Of a stretch of 33,115 bases of DNA, positions 9,540 through 20,752 are shown one piece after another. The position numbers and the translations under genes were made by a program. Numbering within the stretch: position 1 is the stretch's first letter; each line of letters starts with the position of its first letter. The notes below the pieces were generated by a model. It saw nothing but the letters and a program-made list of their open reading frames with translations, was not told the DNA's origin and searched no databases. The stretch comes from Priapulus caudatus (Eukaryota; Priapulida; Priapulimorpha; Priapulimorphida; Priapulidae). The stretch is taken from the NCBI RefSeq assembly GCF_000485595.1, contig NW_014578358.1:44001-77115 (forward strand). Reading direction: 5' to 3'.

Positions 9540-10085
9540 CAGACGAAAAACTAAGGTTTCTGTCGCTCGAAACAGGTTTCGTCGGCTCGAAACTATGGTT
9601 TCATCGATTATTCATACAAATGCGCGTTTGAAAGTGTGTTTCATGCTCCAAAAACCTACGTTTCTTGCTCAGAAACTAGAATTCCCCAGCCTATAACTGC
9701 GCTTTATAGGCTAGAAACCAGGTTTCATGCCATGAACCATAGTTTCATGGCAAGAAACCTGGTTTTGTGGAGCACGAACCTGGTTTCGTCGCTGAAACTA
9801 TGGTTTCCTCAAATTGATTCATACAAATGGCGCGGTATTGAAAGCTGGTTTCTTGCTGAAACCTAGGTTCTTCCTCCAAAACCTAGTTCTTGCCTCAGAT
9901 AAACTAAGATTCCAGCTATAAACGCGTTAAGGGCTAGAAAACCAGGTTCGTGCCACGAAACCTATTCATGGCAAGAACCGCTGGTTTCTTGAGCAAAGAA
10001 ACTAGGTTTCTGTGAACACGGGAAAACCTGGTTCGTGGCGAGGAACGTGGTTTCTCGAATTATAGAAATACAAATGCTTGCCATA
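9540..10085. repeat. Foldback right-arm outer domain
   Basis: Reverse-complement partner of 8160-8930. The inner end has about two 20-bp units (CGAAACTAGGTTTCGTCGCT type), followed by higher-order units with TTCATACAAATG landmarks. It is identical in the second block (31948-32493). Confidence 0.8.
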
Positions 10086-10129
10086 AACACGTACGTATGC
10101 ACAATTGTGTACCTAAGCAACGCACGGCA

Positions 10130-10707
10130 TTCAAAAAAGGCCTATTTTAGAAAGTTCGAATCACTTTACCAAACTAACCAACGTTACAGAAGATAGCCAG
10201 GAAGGCAGATAATGTAAGCCATGGACGTCATTTTGATGGTCGATATATTGGCCACGCTGAAATGTGCTGTCGTATATATGACCTCCTTCAAAATTGTGTC
10301 GCAGAGTTAGAAATGCTATACACCGCTCTTCTTATACAAAAACATAATACTGTATATAACTATATTACCGCTCAGTTAATATTTACTACTCATCGCTCAA
10401 ACACCTGAATAACTTAGTTCGTGTCACATAAATCCCGCTTCCGATGTCACATAGTCACCCAATCCAACAAAAAGAAAATGCTATCATGTTGAGAAAATAA
10501 ACATGAGGCTCCACGATTTAAAAATACTCCTATTGCTCTTATTAAACCAAAAACAAATTCAAGAGGAAATATCGAAGCTAAACAACATCGGGCATCTGAT
10601 CGACTACTATGACTGATCGAAATACTCCACGTGTGCCGGAAATGCCGCCAGGTGCTTCTGCGCGCTGTCACAGTTACAACGAAGCTTGTTCGGGTCTGTA
10701 TCTGAAA
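10130..10707. other. Foldback 3' flank, no gene seen
   Basis: Unique-looking AT-rich flank, found three times in the window: here, at 11556-about 12126 (more compact, better quality) and at 32538-33115. No coding sequence is supported. Confidence 0.5.
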
Positions 10708-10717
10708 NNNNNNNNNN
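10708..10717. other. Assembly gap of 10 N
   Basis: Ten undetermined bases. The sequence before the gap (about 9460-10707) and after it (about 10846-12126) is the same locus sequence twice. The gap therefore joins overlapping contig ends and probably does not represent missing DNA. Confidence 0.98.
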
Positions 10718-10845
10718 TCGGCGTTAGTTTTTACATAGGTTTTTATGAAGGAAAGTTGATATACAGTGTCGCAACAGTGGAGCAGAGGGGTACGATTTGT
10801 GAATGTGCGTTCATATTGTTTTCAGTTTTTACTGACTCTGTCCCA

Positions 10846-11555
10846 AGTGAGCAGTGGCCCCGAGTGGCTGAACTACGCTGACGTCACGCTCGGGATTACG
10901 AATCCTAGATACGGGCCTTAGCAACGACGAAACTAGGTTTCGTCGCTCGAAACTAGGTTTCGTCGCTCGAAACTAGGTTTCGTCGCTCGAAACTAGGTTT
11001 CGTCGCTCGAAACTAGGTTTCGTCGCTCGAAACTATGGTTTCTCGAATTATGATACAAATGGCGCGGTTGAAAGTGGGTTTCTTGCTCCCAAAACCTAGT
11101 TTCTTGCTCAAGAAACTAAGATTCCAGCTATAACTGCGGTTATAGGGCTAGAAACCAGGTTTCATGCCATGAAACCTAGTTTCATGGCAAGAAACCTGGT
11201 TTTGTGAGCACGAAACCTGGTTTCGTCGCTCGAAACTATGGTTTCTCGAATTATGATACAAATGGCGCGGTTGAAAGTGGGTTTCTTGCTGAAACCTAGG
11301 TTCTTGCTCCCAAAACCTAGTTTCTTGCTCACGAAACTAAGATTCCAGCTATAACTGCGGTTATAGGGCTAGAAACCAGGTTTCGTGCCACGAAACCTAG
11401 TTTCATGGCAAGAACCCTGGTTTCTTGAGCAAGAAACTAGGTTTTGTGAGCACGAAACCTGGTTTCGTGCGAGGAACCGTGGTTTCTCGAATTATGATAC
11501 AAATGGCTTGCCATACACGTACGTATGCACATGTGTACGCAGGCACGCACGGGCA
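10846..11555. mobile_element. Right half of foldback element at start of block B
   Basis: A cleaner copy of the right arm. It starts GTGAGCAGTGGCCCCGAGTG, which matches the complement of the left-arm inner border near 8990. It then has five near-identical 20-bp units CGAAACTAGGTTTCGTCGCT (about 10927-11027), then two higher-order units marked by TCTCGAATTATGATAC at 11041, 11244 and 11485 (periods 203 and 241), ending CACGGGCA at 11555. The first 128 bases of this block (10718-10845) do not match the inner domain seen at 9377-9455. Confidence 0.85.
10927..11027 (+). repeat. Five tandem 20-bp palindromic units
   Basis: Unit CGAAACTAGGTTTCGTCGCT repeated about five times with almost no change. 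Within it GAAAC-TAG-GTTTC is a perfect inverted repeat with a three-base centre. A sixth, variant unit has CTATGG in place of CTAGG. Only about two such units are present at the matching place in 9541-9600. Confidence 0.95.
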
Positions 11556-12487
11556 TTCAAAAAAGGCTATTTAGGAAAGTTTCGAATCACTTACCAAACC
11601 AACCAACTTACCAGAAAGATAGCCAGGAAGGCAGATAATGTAGCCATGGACGTCATTTTCATGGTCGTATTGCCACGTGAAATGTTGCTGTCGTATATAT
11701 GACCTCTACACAATTGTGTCTGCAGAGTTAGAATGCCTATACACGCGGGCTCTTCTATACAAAAACATAATACTGTATATAACATATATTCCGCTCAAGG
11801 TTAATATGTTACTAGCTTCATCGCTCAAACACGTGTAATTACAAGTTCGTGTCACATAATCCCGCCTCGTATGTCACATAGTTGCACCGATCAACAAATT
11901 AGGAATGCTATCATGTTGAGAAATAAACATGGGGCGTCACGATTTAAAATACTCCTATTGTCTTAGTAAACCAAACAAATCAAGAGAAATATCCAGCTAA
12001 ACAACATCGGCACTGATCGATACATGACGTGAAACGAAATTACTCACGGTGTGCCGGAAATCCGCTAGGTGGCTCTGCGCGCTGTCACAGTTACAACGAA
12101 GACTTCGTTCGTGGGTCTGTATCTGAAGTATGATTTCTCTATGATGCTGCTGTCTGAAGTGTGCCTATCTTGGACTTTTTCGCTTTATATAGCGAGAATA
12201 TATGTCATGATAGAGAATATAGGTCTTATAAGAATAAATAAGAATATTGAAAATGGAGCTTGTGCGCGATGGAGACCAAATGGAGCTAATAAAACCAGCA
12301 GGCGTGACATGACCGTCGGTCAGATCGCTAATTCGTCAGGGCCGCCTGACGTCGAGCGCCATGGTGTGGAGTTAGGTTTATTGTTATATAGTTTATTGCG
12401 TGACAAGCCGCATCTCATATACATACTAATCTCGCATTTGGAAAGCAAGAAAATAACACGAAACCTGTGACCGCGTACAGGCGTGCG
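11556..12487. other. No gene recognised
   Basis: Foldback flank followed by unique sequence. A plus-strand frame at 12069-12470 (133 codons) includes a hydrophobic stretch near its start but no recognised domain. It runs across the end of the triplicated flank, and the copies at 10649 and 33057 are frame-incompatible. I do not call it. Confidence 0.4.
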
Positions 12488-12493
12488 TGAGAG

Positions 12494-12592
<99 letters not shown>

Positions 12593-12735
12593 GAGAGAGA
12601 GAGACACAGATGGATGGATGGATGTATGGATAGGTGGACGGATGCATGGATAGATAGAAGGATTGATGAATGGATGGCTGGATATAGATATAGATAGACA
12701 GATAGAGATAGAGCGAGAGATAGAGAGAGAGAAAG
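12488..12735. repeat. (GA)n then GATG/GATA microsatellite
   Basis: Essentially pure GA from 12494 to about 12606, then GGAT/GATG and GATA units to 12735. A purine-rich, GA-like stretch continues to about 12960 with more interruptions. The Ser/Leu-rich minus-strand frames are artefacts. Confidence 0.95.
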
Positions 12736-13134
12736 CAAGAACGATACATAGCGCGAGTGGGGGATAGTGCGCGAGAAGAAGAGGCAGAAAGGGGAGGCCG
12801 GGAAGAGGCCATAAAGAGAGGGATAGCGAGATCTAAGAGGAAGAAAGCCGAGAAACGAGAAAGAGTTGAAAAAGAGAGTATGTGTGAGACCGTGAGAGAG
12901 AGCGATAGGGAAAGCAGAAAGAGAGGGAGAGGAGGTGGGGGGTAAAGAGAGAACGAAGAGAGTTTCAACATGTGCAGAGCACATGCGAACGCACACCGAG
13001 GATTTTCGGCAAGGGCGGACGTCTAGAACTTGCTAACGAGAAGACGAATCACGCAGACAGCACACTCCAACACAGCACGCGCACGCACACGTACATACAC
13101 ACAGAGACACACACGCGCGGCGTATATATACATA

Positions 13135-13400
13135 TATATATACTCGGATCATTATTATATATTTATAATAGATTAGATAGATAGATTAGATAGATAGATA
13201 GATAGATAGACTAGATAAGATAGATAGATAAGATAGATAAGATAGATAGATAGATAGATAGATTTAGATAGATAGAATATGATAGATAGATTAGAATAGA
13301 TAGTAGAATAGATAGATGGATAGATAGATAGATAGATAGATAGATAGACTAGACTAGATAGACAGATAGATAGATAATAGATAGATAGATAAGAAAGACA
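13135..13400. repeat. (GATA)n microsatellite
   Basis: Imperfect GATA array with GACTA and GATTA interruptions, preceded by CA-rich (13075-13120) and TA-rich (13120-13170) stretches. The Ile/Tyr/Leu/Ser-rich minus-strand frame is an artefact. Confidence 0.95.
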
Positions 13401-14399
13401 GATACGCAGAAACGGGAGCGAGGAAGAAAGAAAGTCCATTTGGCGCCATATAATATGATATATTATATATATTCATATATATATAGGTGCCGTGTGTAGT
13501 GCGTGCGATGCCATGTGGGTGTATGCCGCTTGTGTTAGAGCGACGAATGTTTATAATATCGTCATCCCTCGCCTCCAGTGTATCGAGATCCTCGGCCATA
13601 CCATGATGATAGTAGCCGATCAATTCACGATCGATTCAGGCCGATCCGCATGTAGTACTACTCGATTACATTTGGCAATTGCCGTGGCGCTCAGCTTTAC
13701 TTTAGTTATCAGAAACATAGAAATATAAATGCGCTATCGCCATCACCACTGCGGTTACATACTTGAAGTATCTGTCAGCAACTGTATTTAAGGATCTGCT
13801 TCCGTATATGTCCGAGCAATAAACGGAACGGTGTTTGGAGACGTTAGGAGGTTAGCGCCCTTCTTGAACATGGTTTTCCAAAATAGCTTATTACTGGACG
13901 GGCCAGAGTGAGCGTGCCTGGCAGACTTGATGTCATCAACACGATGCGAATAATTCTGTACAATTAGTCGTTTTGAGGCAAAGGCACCGTGCTGTAACAG
14001 AGGGGGCAACTCCGCGGCGCGTCTATCGAACGGTGAGAACGCGCTAGCGGTAACGCAGATGTGGCACCGCGCAGACAGCTATATAATATACCGGTGAAAT
14101 GTGACACAATACTGCGCGATATGTCATCGCGCAGGCAACAATAAAACGCATATCGCGCATGCAGCAGCGTATTCAATCTTCGTATTATTTTAACCGCGGC
14201 GACGGAAAATGCCGCTATGTGCATATAAATGTGCCTTGCGACTCGCTGATGGTTGACCCGCGTGTATTTCTCCCGCGTGCAAACGTATTCACATCTGCGC
14301 ATATTTTCTTGCGCGGTATTCGCCGCAGAGTTGCGTATGCGAGTAAGTCAATATTCTATCTGTCTATTCTTAGCTACTATCTAGCTATGCTATCTTTCT
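13401..14399. other. No gene recognised
   Basis: Mixed-composition single-copy-looking sequence with an AT palindrome-like patch at 13447-13486. Open frames up to 112 codons overlap on both strands with no motif I recognise. Confidence 0.45.
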
Positions 14400-14441
<42 letters not shown>

Positions 14442-14505
14442 ATATATATATATAATATAATATAATATACGCTATATATATATATACTATATATATCATA
14501 GTTAT
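14400..14505. repeat. (CT)n plus (TA)n microsatellite
   Basis: Pure CT for about 40 bases (14401-14440), then TA-rich sequence to about 14500. Confidence 0.93.
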
Positions 14506-15247
14506 AGGAGTAGTATGGCGCGAACATTGGACAGCATAAAGGAAAGTAGGAAAATTTCGAGAATCTTTCTAACTAGAAACAAATACAGTCGGCCATCTCA
14601 ACCCCCCCTCCCATTTCTCTACTTAAATTCATCATGCCTTCACCTCCTCCCCTGCTCTTCCTTTCTGCCTTCTCTCCTCAATGGCTCCTTTACACTATCC
14701 CTCTTCTCTTCTGTAGCCTCATCACGTCGTCCACATACTATAGACCTTCCTCATTCTCAACCAAATTAGAGTCTATACTTATTCCACCTTAAATGTTTAT
14801 TATTGAAACGTTCAAAGCGCCTGTGAACAGCAGGCTGTACCGCGGAGCATAGTCAAGTGACAAGTGCGACAGGGGCGTAGCTACGCAGCATTCTGGCAAA
14901 AGCAAAACCGACATAAGCGGTTGGTGTTCTGGATAAAGGTAACGGCGCCATTATCACATGAAGTATCTACATTTCATTTGGTAACAACTTCCCCGCCCTT
15001 CTTCTGTTCACCCCGCTTGCTACGGCTTGCTGGATCGTACATGAATCATGCGGAATGGCGGACGTTTGGAAAATTGCAGGTAGTCAACCACCAACGGCAA
15101 GTAGCACTAAAGGTTAGACGTGACGTCATCGAGACGGTTGGCATACAGAGAGGTCGGTGTGCCGAGGCCGTGCGATCATTGCCGACGTCGTGCCGTTCGT
15201 CGCCGGTGGACTCGGCGCTGCTCGCTATTCTGAAAGCACATGTCTCT
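14506..15247. other. No confident gene; possible open frame
   Basis: Pyrimidine-rich patch at 14595-14760, then balanced sequence. A plus-strand frame at 14864-15277 (137 codons) and a minus-strand frame over 15046-15318 overlap. The plus frame runs into the tandem repeat that starts near 15248. No domain is recognised, so neither is called. Confidence 0.4.
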
Positions 15248-16612
15248 GGTAAAATTTCATTGCAGAACCTATGCTGAGATACCGTCCTGACCATATTAAA
15301 TGGCATTTTCAGGCACAAAATATACTCCTTCTCTGGTGAGATATTGCGCCATGCGCTAAAACAGTAACGTAGCCAGATTGTGTACTGACTGAGTTTTATG
15401 CAGGGCGGAGAACCTTACATGCCAATTAAGGTCTGCTTCATATTTCATAGCGAGTATACTGATGGAATATTATCATAGAACATCTATGCTGGTGATAACC
15501 CTTCTTTCATTTTGAATTTATAATTTTGGCACGAAAATATTCTTCCTTCTTGGGAGTTATTGGGCGCTGATGCGCGAGCATCGCGTTTCTGGACGTGGCA
15601 GTACGAACCTAATAAAAGTACTAATAATCAGTTGCTGGGGAAGAGAGTGGTGGGAAACTGAGGGAAGGTGTCAGAAAAGACAGCGAGGGCGGTGGAAGAA
15701 GAAGGAGCTGAGCGTCGACAGGGAGACAAAGGGAAGAGGCGGGCGGGGATGAAGTAGTAGTTTTGCTACCCTATTGGCTTAGGCAGCGCCCTCCTAATTA
15801 TAAACAGCAAGTCTACTGATAATAATTTATTAGCAGAAACCTATGGCTGAGATACCGCCGCTGACCGCATATTTAATTGCATTTTCGCAAAAATATAGCT
15901 CCTCTGCTGAGATATTGCGCACTGCGCCAACAGTAACGTAGCCAGCATTAAGTAGTGACTGGTATATGCAGGCCGACCTTACATGCAAGGTGTGCTTCCT
16001 ATTTCATAAGTTGAGGTCAATCTGATGGAATATTATTATAGAAATCTATGCTTGAGTATAACGCCCTCTTCAATTTTAAAAGTTAATAATTTTGGCAAAA
16101 TATTTTTCTTCTCGGAGATATTGGCGCATGCGCGACGCACCGTTTCAGACGTGCAGTGCGGTCTAAATTAAAAGTAGCGTAATATAGTTTGGCTGCGGGA
16201 GAGAGGGTTGGGAGACTGAGAGAAGGTGGCAGGGAAGACAGCCGAGCGCGGTGGAAGAAAAAAGGAGACTGAGCGTGCGACAAGGGAGACAAGGGAAAGG
16301 CGGGCGGTGATGGAGTAGTAGTTTTGCACCTACCTGCAGGGCGCTCTCGCCTGATTATGAACACAGATCTACTAATAAGAATATTGGCAAAAACGAAGCT
16401 GAGATACCCTGACCATCTTAAATGGCATATTCATTGAAAATATAACTCCGCTGGTGAGATATTGGGCCCTTGCGCTAACTCCTAACGTAGGCCCAGATTG
16501 TCATACTCGCTGGGTATATGGAAGCAGAGACCTTAAATGCAAGGCTTTTTCCCACATTTTATAGTGAGGTCTAGCTGATTTGGAATATATTTTTTATATT
16601 TTCAATATGAAT
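15248..16612. repeat. Tandem repeat, unit about 565 bp, ~2.4 copies
   Basis: The word GCTGAGATACC recurs at about 15271, 15848 and 16399 (spacings 577 and 551). Between these, blocks recur in the same order: GAGATATTG(C)GC, AACGTAGCC, CTTACATGC, a TGATGGAATATTAT box, ATTTTGGCA, a purine-rich segment with GGTGGAAGAA, and GATG(A/G)AGTAGTAGTTTTGC. The third copy stops near 16612, before the purine-rich part. No coding capacity is evident. It may be a short satellite array. Confidence 0.88.
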
Positions 16613-16714
16613 ACAGCAGCAGATAACCCAGAGGTAAAAATGCGCTACCTCATCATTATATATAATGTATGCCTGCTCTTTCTATCGCCTTTAACTAAAA
16701 ATCGGAGTAAATTA

Positions 16715-16822
16715 TCTATATCTACATCTATATAATATATCCATCCATCTCTCACATGCCATCCATCTATCTATCTATCTATTCTATCTATCTAACTATC
16801 TATGCTAATTACTCTATCTATC

Positions 16823-16857
<35 letters not shown>

Positions 16858-16927
16858 ATCTATCTATCGTATGCTATCTATCTATCTATCTAATCTATCG
16901 TATGCTATGATATCTATATACTCTATC

Positions 16928-16964
<37 letters not shown>

Positions 16965-16986
16965 CCTCTGTCATGTCTGTCTATCG

Positions 16987-17027
<41 letters not shown>

Positions 17028-17354
17028 ATCTATCTATCTATTATCTATCTATCTGTCTGTCTGTCTGTTCTGTCTGTTTGTCTGTCTGTCTATCCATCCA
17101 TTCATCATCCATTCCATCATATCATCCATCCATCCATCTTATCCATCCATCCGCATACTCTACATGGCCATGATGCATGCATCCACTTATGCCATCTATC
17201 CATGCCATCCCATCCATTCATCTATCTATCTATCTTATCATCTATCTATCTATGCATTTATTATCGATCTATCGATCTATGATCTATCTATCTATCTACT
17301 CTATCTATCTACTCGATCTATCTATCTATCTACTGTCTGTCCTGAGTCTGTCTG

Positions 17355-17393
<39 letters not shown>

Positions 17394-17395
17394 AT
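16715..17395. repeat. (CTAT)n/(CTGT)n/(CCAT)n compound microsatellite
   Basis: Alternating blocks of CTAT (16760-17045), CTGT (17050-17090), CCAT (17090-17215), CTAT (17216-17335) and CTGT (17336-17392). The Ser/Ile/Tyr/Leu-rich frames are artefacts. Confidence 0.95.
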
Positions 17396-17960
17396 CATGC
17401 GTCGCGGCTCCATCCTATACATGCATCCATCCATCATCAATCATGCGCAATCCATCCATCCCATCCCATCCATCATCCATGCATCCAATCCATCCATTCC
17501 ATCATCCATCCTATCATCCATCCATCCATCCATCCCTCACTCCTCATCCCATCCATCCATCCATCCATCCATCCATCCATACCCATGCAATCCATCCATC
17601 CATCCATCCATCCATCCATCCCATCCATCCATACATCGGCATCTATTCCATCCATCCATCATCATGCCAAATCTGATGCCATCCCTCCATACCATCCATC
17701 TATCCATCCATTCCATATCTCGTCATGCATGCATCATGCATGCATGCATCATTCCATCTCCTCCATCCATCCAATCCACTACATCCATCATCCATCATGC
17801 AGTTCCATCCCATCATCCATCCCATCATCCCATGTGGCCCCATGCCATAACCATTCCATACGCCATCCCATCCATACCATCGCCATTCATACCATCGATA
17901 CCGATCGGCGATCCCACCTCCATCACCGGACATTCCATCCATCTATCCATGACCATCCCA
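17396..17960. repeat. (CCAT)n tract
   Basis: Imperfect CATC/CCAT array of about 560 bases with CATGC interruptions. The Ile/His/Pro/Ser-rich frame of 274 codons (17177-18001) is an artefact. Confidence 0.95.
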
Positions 17961-18335
17961 TCATCACTGTATCTAATCAGAATTTTATTGAAGTACAATA
18001 AAATGGGACTTCGTTTTATCCCTCCAAAATCACACACACCACTATGCATCCACACTCAAGCTTAGACAAAATGTGCATGGATGATCAGACCCCCACAGCT
18101 CCCCAACTGCACTTACTCATAGACACCAACACCCTCCCACCCACAGAACTCAGCCGAACCGTACGATAACTAATAGAATAACTCATATACCTGTCAATGA
18201 AACGCCACAAATCTGTAGGAATTTGTCCACAACAACAACAACACCTCACCCTCCTGACCACCTCATGAAGACACACCCCACCACGCGCACCGGCAACATA
18301 TCGTATATGTCAACTCTATGCACAACATAAAAGTA
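17961..18335. other. Transition region, no gene seen
   Basis: Sequence becoming progressively C- and A-rich and G-poor. Nothing is recognised. Confidence 0.5.
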
Positions 18336-19560
18336 CCAAGCCACCAACTAACCCCCCCCCCCCCACCCCCCCAGGCTCATGAGACATACCTGGACCCCAA
18401 CACACCCCCTCAAACCAGCCCAAACCAGCCTCGCCGACCACAATATATCACTCAACATCACTACCATTAACACACTCTATTTCCAACACCACCTGCATAG
18501 CTGAACACATTGTCGCTGAAAATCTCAGTCACTTCAAAATTAACCCACCAGCCCTACACGCCCCGCCCTCCCCAAGGCAACCCACTCGCCCCCAGCCGTG
18601 GCCCCCGCCCCCCTCCGACCCCAGTAAGCAACTCCTCCCCCCCCCTTACTTCCGGCACTTGCCCCGCCCCCCCACCACCCTCCCACCGCACCCCTCACTT
18701 CCCGCTCCACTACCCCACACCCCCCACCTCACACCCTCCCTTCCCCTGCCCCCCACACCTCCCCCGGCCACGCCGCCCCCCCAAAACAACCCAACCCACT
18801 TCCCCCTAGTCCACACCCCCGCCTTCCACCCCCCTCCCCGCGCCCCCCCCCACCCGACCACCGACAACTCCACCGCCCTCCACTCACCCCCCCCCCCCCA
18901 CCCGCCCTACCCACCCCCCCCCACTCCCCCCGCACCTCCCGCCATCCTCACGTCCACCTCGCTAACTCACCACCATCCATATACACCCCGCGCGCCTCCC
19001 CTCCCCTCGCCTCCCCCACCTCCTCCCCCCGCCTCAACACCCCCCCACCTACCGTCCCCCCTCTCCGCACCCACCGCCGCCCCACACGCCACGCCCCCCT
19101 CACCCCCTCCCGCAGCCCCCCAAGCACCCCACCCCTCGACCTCCCCCTCCCGCCACCCTCTCTTTGCCTCCGCCACCCTCCCATTACCATCCTGCCCCTC
19201 CCCTCACCCCCCCCACGACAACCCCCACCCCAGACGCCCCCACGCATCACTCAAACCGCGACACCTCCACCGCCCTCAACCACCCCACTCCCCTCCCTCT
19301 CCCCGCGCCCCCCCACCTCCGCCCCCCGCTACCTCCTGTGGACCCGGAGGACCCCCGCACACGCCCCGCCTGACAAATCTTGCGCGGGAAGGACATTGAC
19401 GGATGGCCACCCCCAGCCCCCCCGAACGCCCAGCCACACTCACCCACCTCCGCTAACAGCGCTCCACTTACCCACGTCCACCAAGCCTTGAGGCGTCCAT
19501 CAACTGAACCACGGTCCACCCTCTCACTGAACCCTACTCCCGAGCGTGACGATTCTCGCA
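18336..19560. repeat. C-rich, G-poor low-complexity block
   Basis: More than a kilobase dominated by C on the plus strand, with many CCCCC runs and very few G, so the minus strand is G-rich with G-quadruplex potential. There is no fixed repeat unit. Pro-rich plus-strand frames (up to 246 codons, 18659-19399) and Gly-rich minus-strand frames are composition artefacts. Base errors in a long read are another possible contributor. Confidence 0.85.
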
Positions 19561-20752
19561 TCTGATGCTCCCGTCCCGAACTATTAAATGGGTAGTGTTT
19601 CAGGGTTGTGGGTAACGAATGCAACTATAATCATGTGTCTAACATAGTAGATTGGAACTATACGATTTGACTGTCAGTCGACTAAACATTTCATACATGT
19701 GGTACTGATAATTGATCAGCATTTCAAATATTAACGTGCTTTTCTTTCTGCTCAATTTTAAGCGCAACGCGAGGGCACTGCCTGTCACTCTTCGTAATGT
19801 GCTGAGAGGCAATTTGAAGCTGATAGTCAGCGAGGACGTTGGGATGAAGACCACCTTAACTCCATATAACAACTGGAGTTTAATTTGAGTTATCCGAAGT
19901 GGGATGATTCCATATGCTTGAAATTATGTATAGATGTAATAATGAATGTATGAAATAAAGAGTAAATGATTCGAAGTGTGATGCATATAATGTGATAAAA
20001 ACAATCTCATGTAAAAGCTTTTTACAAGTATAGCTAAGTGCATGCCCATTACGGTGTTCAGAACTTATACTAACAGATGACAAAGATAGAAAATAATTAA
20101 ATAGCCCCCATGCAACATTGTCGATGATTGTAGAATGTTCCGACCAAGATTTGGAAGAGAGATCCAGCTGTGAAGGGGGCCGAGAGATGGAGGCGCAGAC
20201 ACGTACAAGCCGGACCCAACACAGAGGACAACGAACGGCCGGGAGAGTACAACAATTCCCCGACAGAAATATAGTAGAGTAAGCGGGCAGTCGCGAGAAG
20301 AGGTTACGAGAGTCAGGATTGTAAAGGAAATCTAAGAATGATGTTTAGAAAGTCCTGCACTCATAACAACCTATTTCATGAATAACAACCGATGTTAGTT
20401 TTTGAATTAAGTTGCTTAAACGGTTTTGTGCACATCTTGGAAGAATTAATTATTCTGAGTATATTCGTTAACGAAAGTAGATTGAAGCACAATGGCGTTT
20501 GATTAGTACAATCATACTGAACCGTGTCCTCGTAATGCGACTTTTTGAACCCATTTTCGCTATCTATTCAAAATAAAAAAAATTAGAAACTAATACAGTA
20601 AATGTCTCGTCGTTGCTGTTCGATTTCAATAATGCTGAGCTCATGGTACAACATTTGTAGAAGTCGCACTATATTGTTCGTTGCATTTACATAGTACAGG
20701 TTGGAGTGTAGGTTGAGAAGATAATCCAAAGAAAAGCGCTTCACGAAGGTTT
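19561..20752. other. No gene recognised
   Basis: Single-copy-looking sequence with balanced to AT-rich composition. There is an AATAAA at about 19956. The purine-rich segment at 20140-20340 has the feel of an LTR or UTR but shows no partner copy in the window. Short frames on both strands match nothing I know. Confidence 0.45.

Larger units (their letters stand above)
8113..10129. mobile_element. Foldback element with nested palindromic repeats
   Basis: A roughly 2.0-kb giant inverted repeat. The left arm (about 8113-9087) and right arm (about 9377-10129) are reverse complements, with termini TGCC(C)GCACGC at the left and its complement ending GGCA at the right. Each arm has an outer repetitive domain built of GAAACC(T)AGTTTC palindromic units and an inner unique AT-rich domain (sharing ACTAGTATGTTA and GCATATTTAATTA). 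The centre is a GTAC/GTGCACGTGC minisatellite. Long arms with an outer tandem-repeat domain and inner unique domain are the hallmark of foldback transposons such as sea urchin TU and Drosophila FB. There is no transposase, so it is non-autonomous. Flanking bases give no clear target duplication. Confidence 0.8.
1..10707. repeat. Large duplicated block, copy 1
   Basis: This block aligns end to end with 22646-33115 in the same orientation. Differences over the first 9.3 kb are mostly one-base insertions and deletions, often in homopolymers and dinucleotide runs, which looks like uncorrected long-read error. From 9305 to the gap at 10708 the copy matches 31713-33115 base for base, at a constant offset of 22408. 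Both copies terminate at the same base. Position 1 falls inside a 167-bp tandem repeat seen in full at 22395-22715, so the duplication probably extends left of the window. It may be false duplication, two haplotypes or a true repeat. Confidence 0.9.

Noticed and set aside
9481-9866. Open frames identical in both blocks (9481-9696, 9636-9866 and counterparts)
   Set aside because: They are translations of the palindromic repeat units of the foldback right arm. Their identity reflects the identical contig ends, not selection.
14864-15277. 137-codon plus-strand open frame
   Set aside because: Codons show no recognised domain, an overlapping frame of similar openness exists on the other strand, and the frame ends inside the 565-bp tandem repeat.
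17177-18001. 274-codon Ile/His/Pro/Ser-rich open frame
   Set aside because: It is a translation of a CCAT/CATC microsatellite, whose tetranucleotide units read without stops in several frames.
18659-19399. 246-codon Pro-rich open frame
   Set aside because: It arises from the C-rich, G-poor block; open frames of similar length exist in other frames and it has no domain.
20130-20345. Possible solo LTR
   Set aside because: The purine-rich segment has LTR-like feel, but no second LTR, primer-binding site, TG...CA ends with target duplication, or retroelement proteins could be found.
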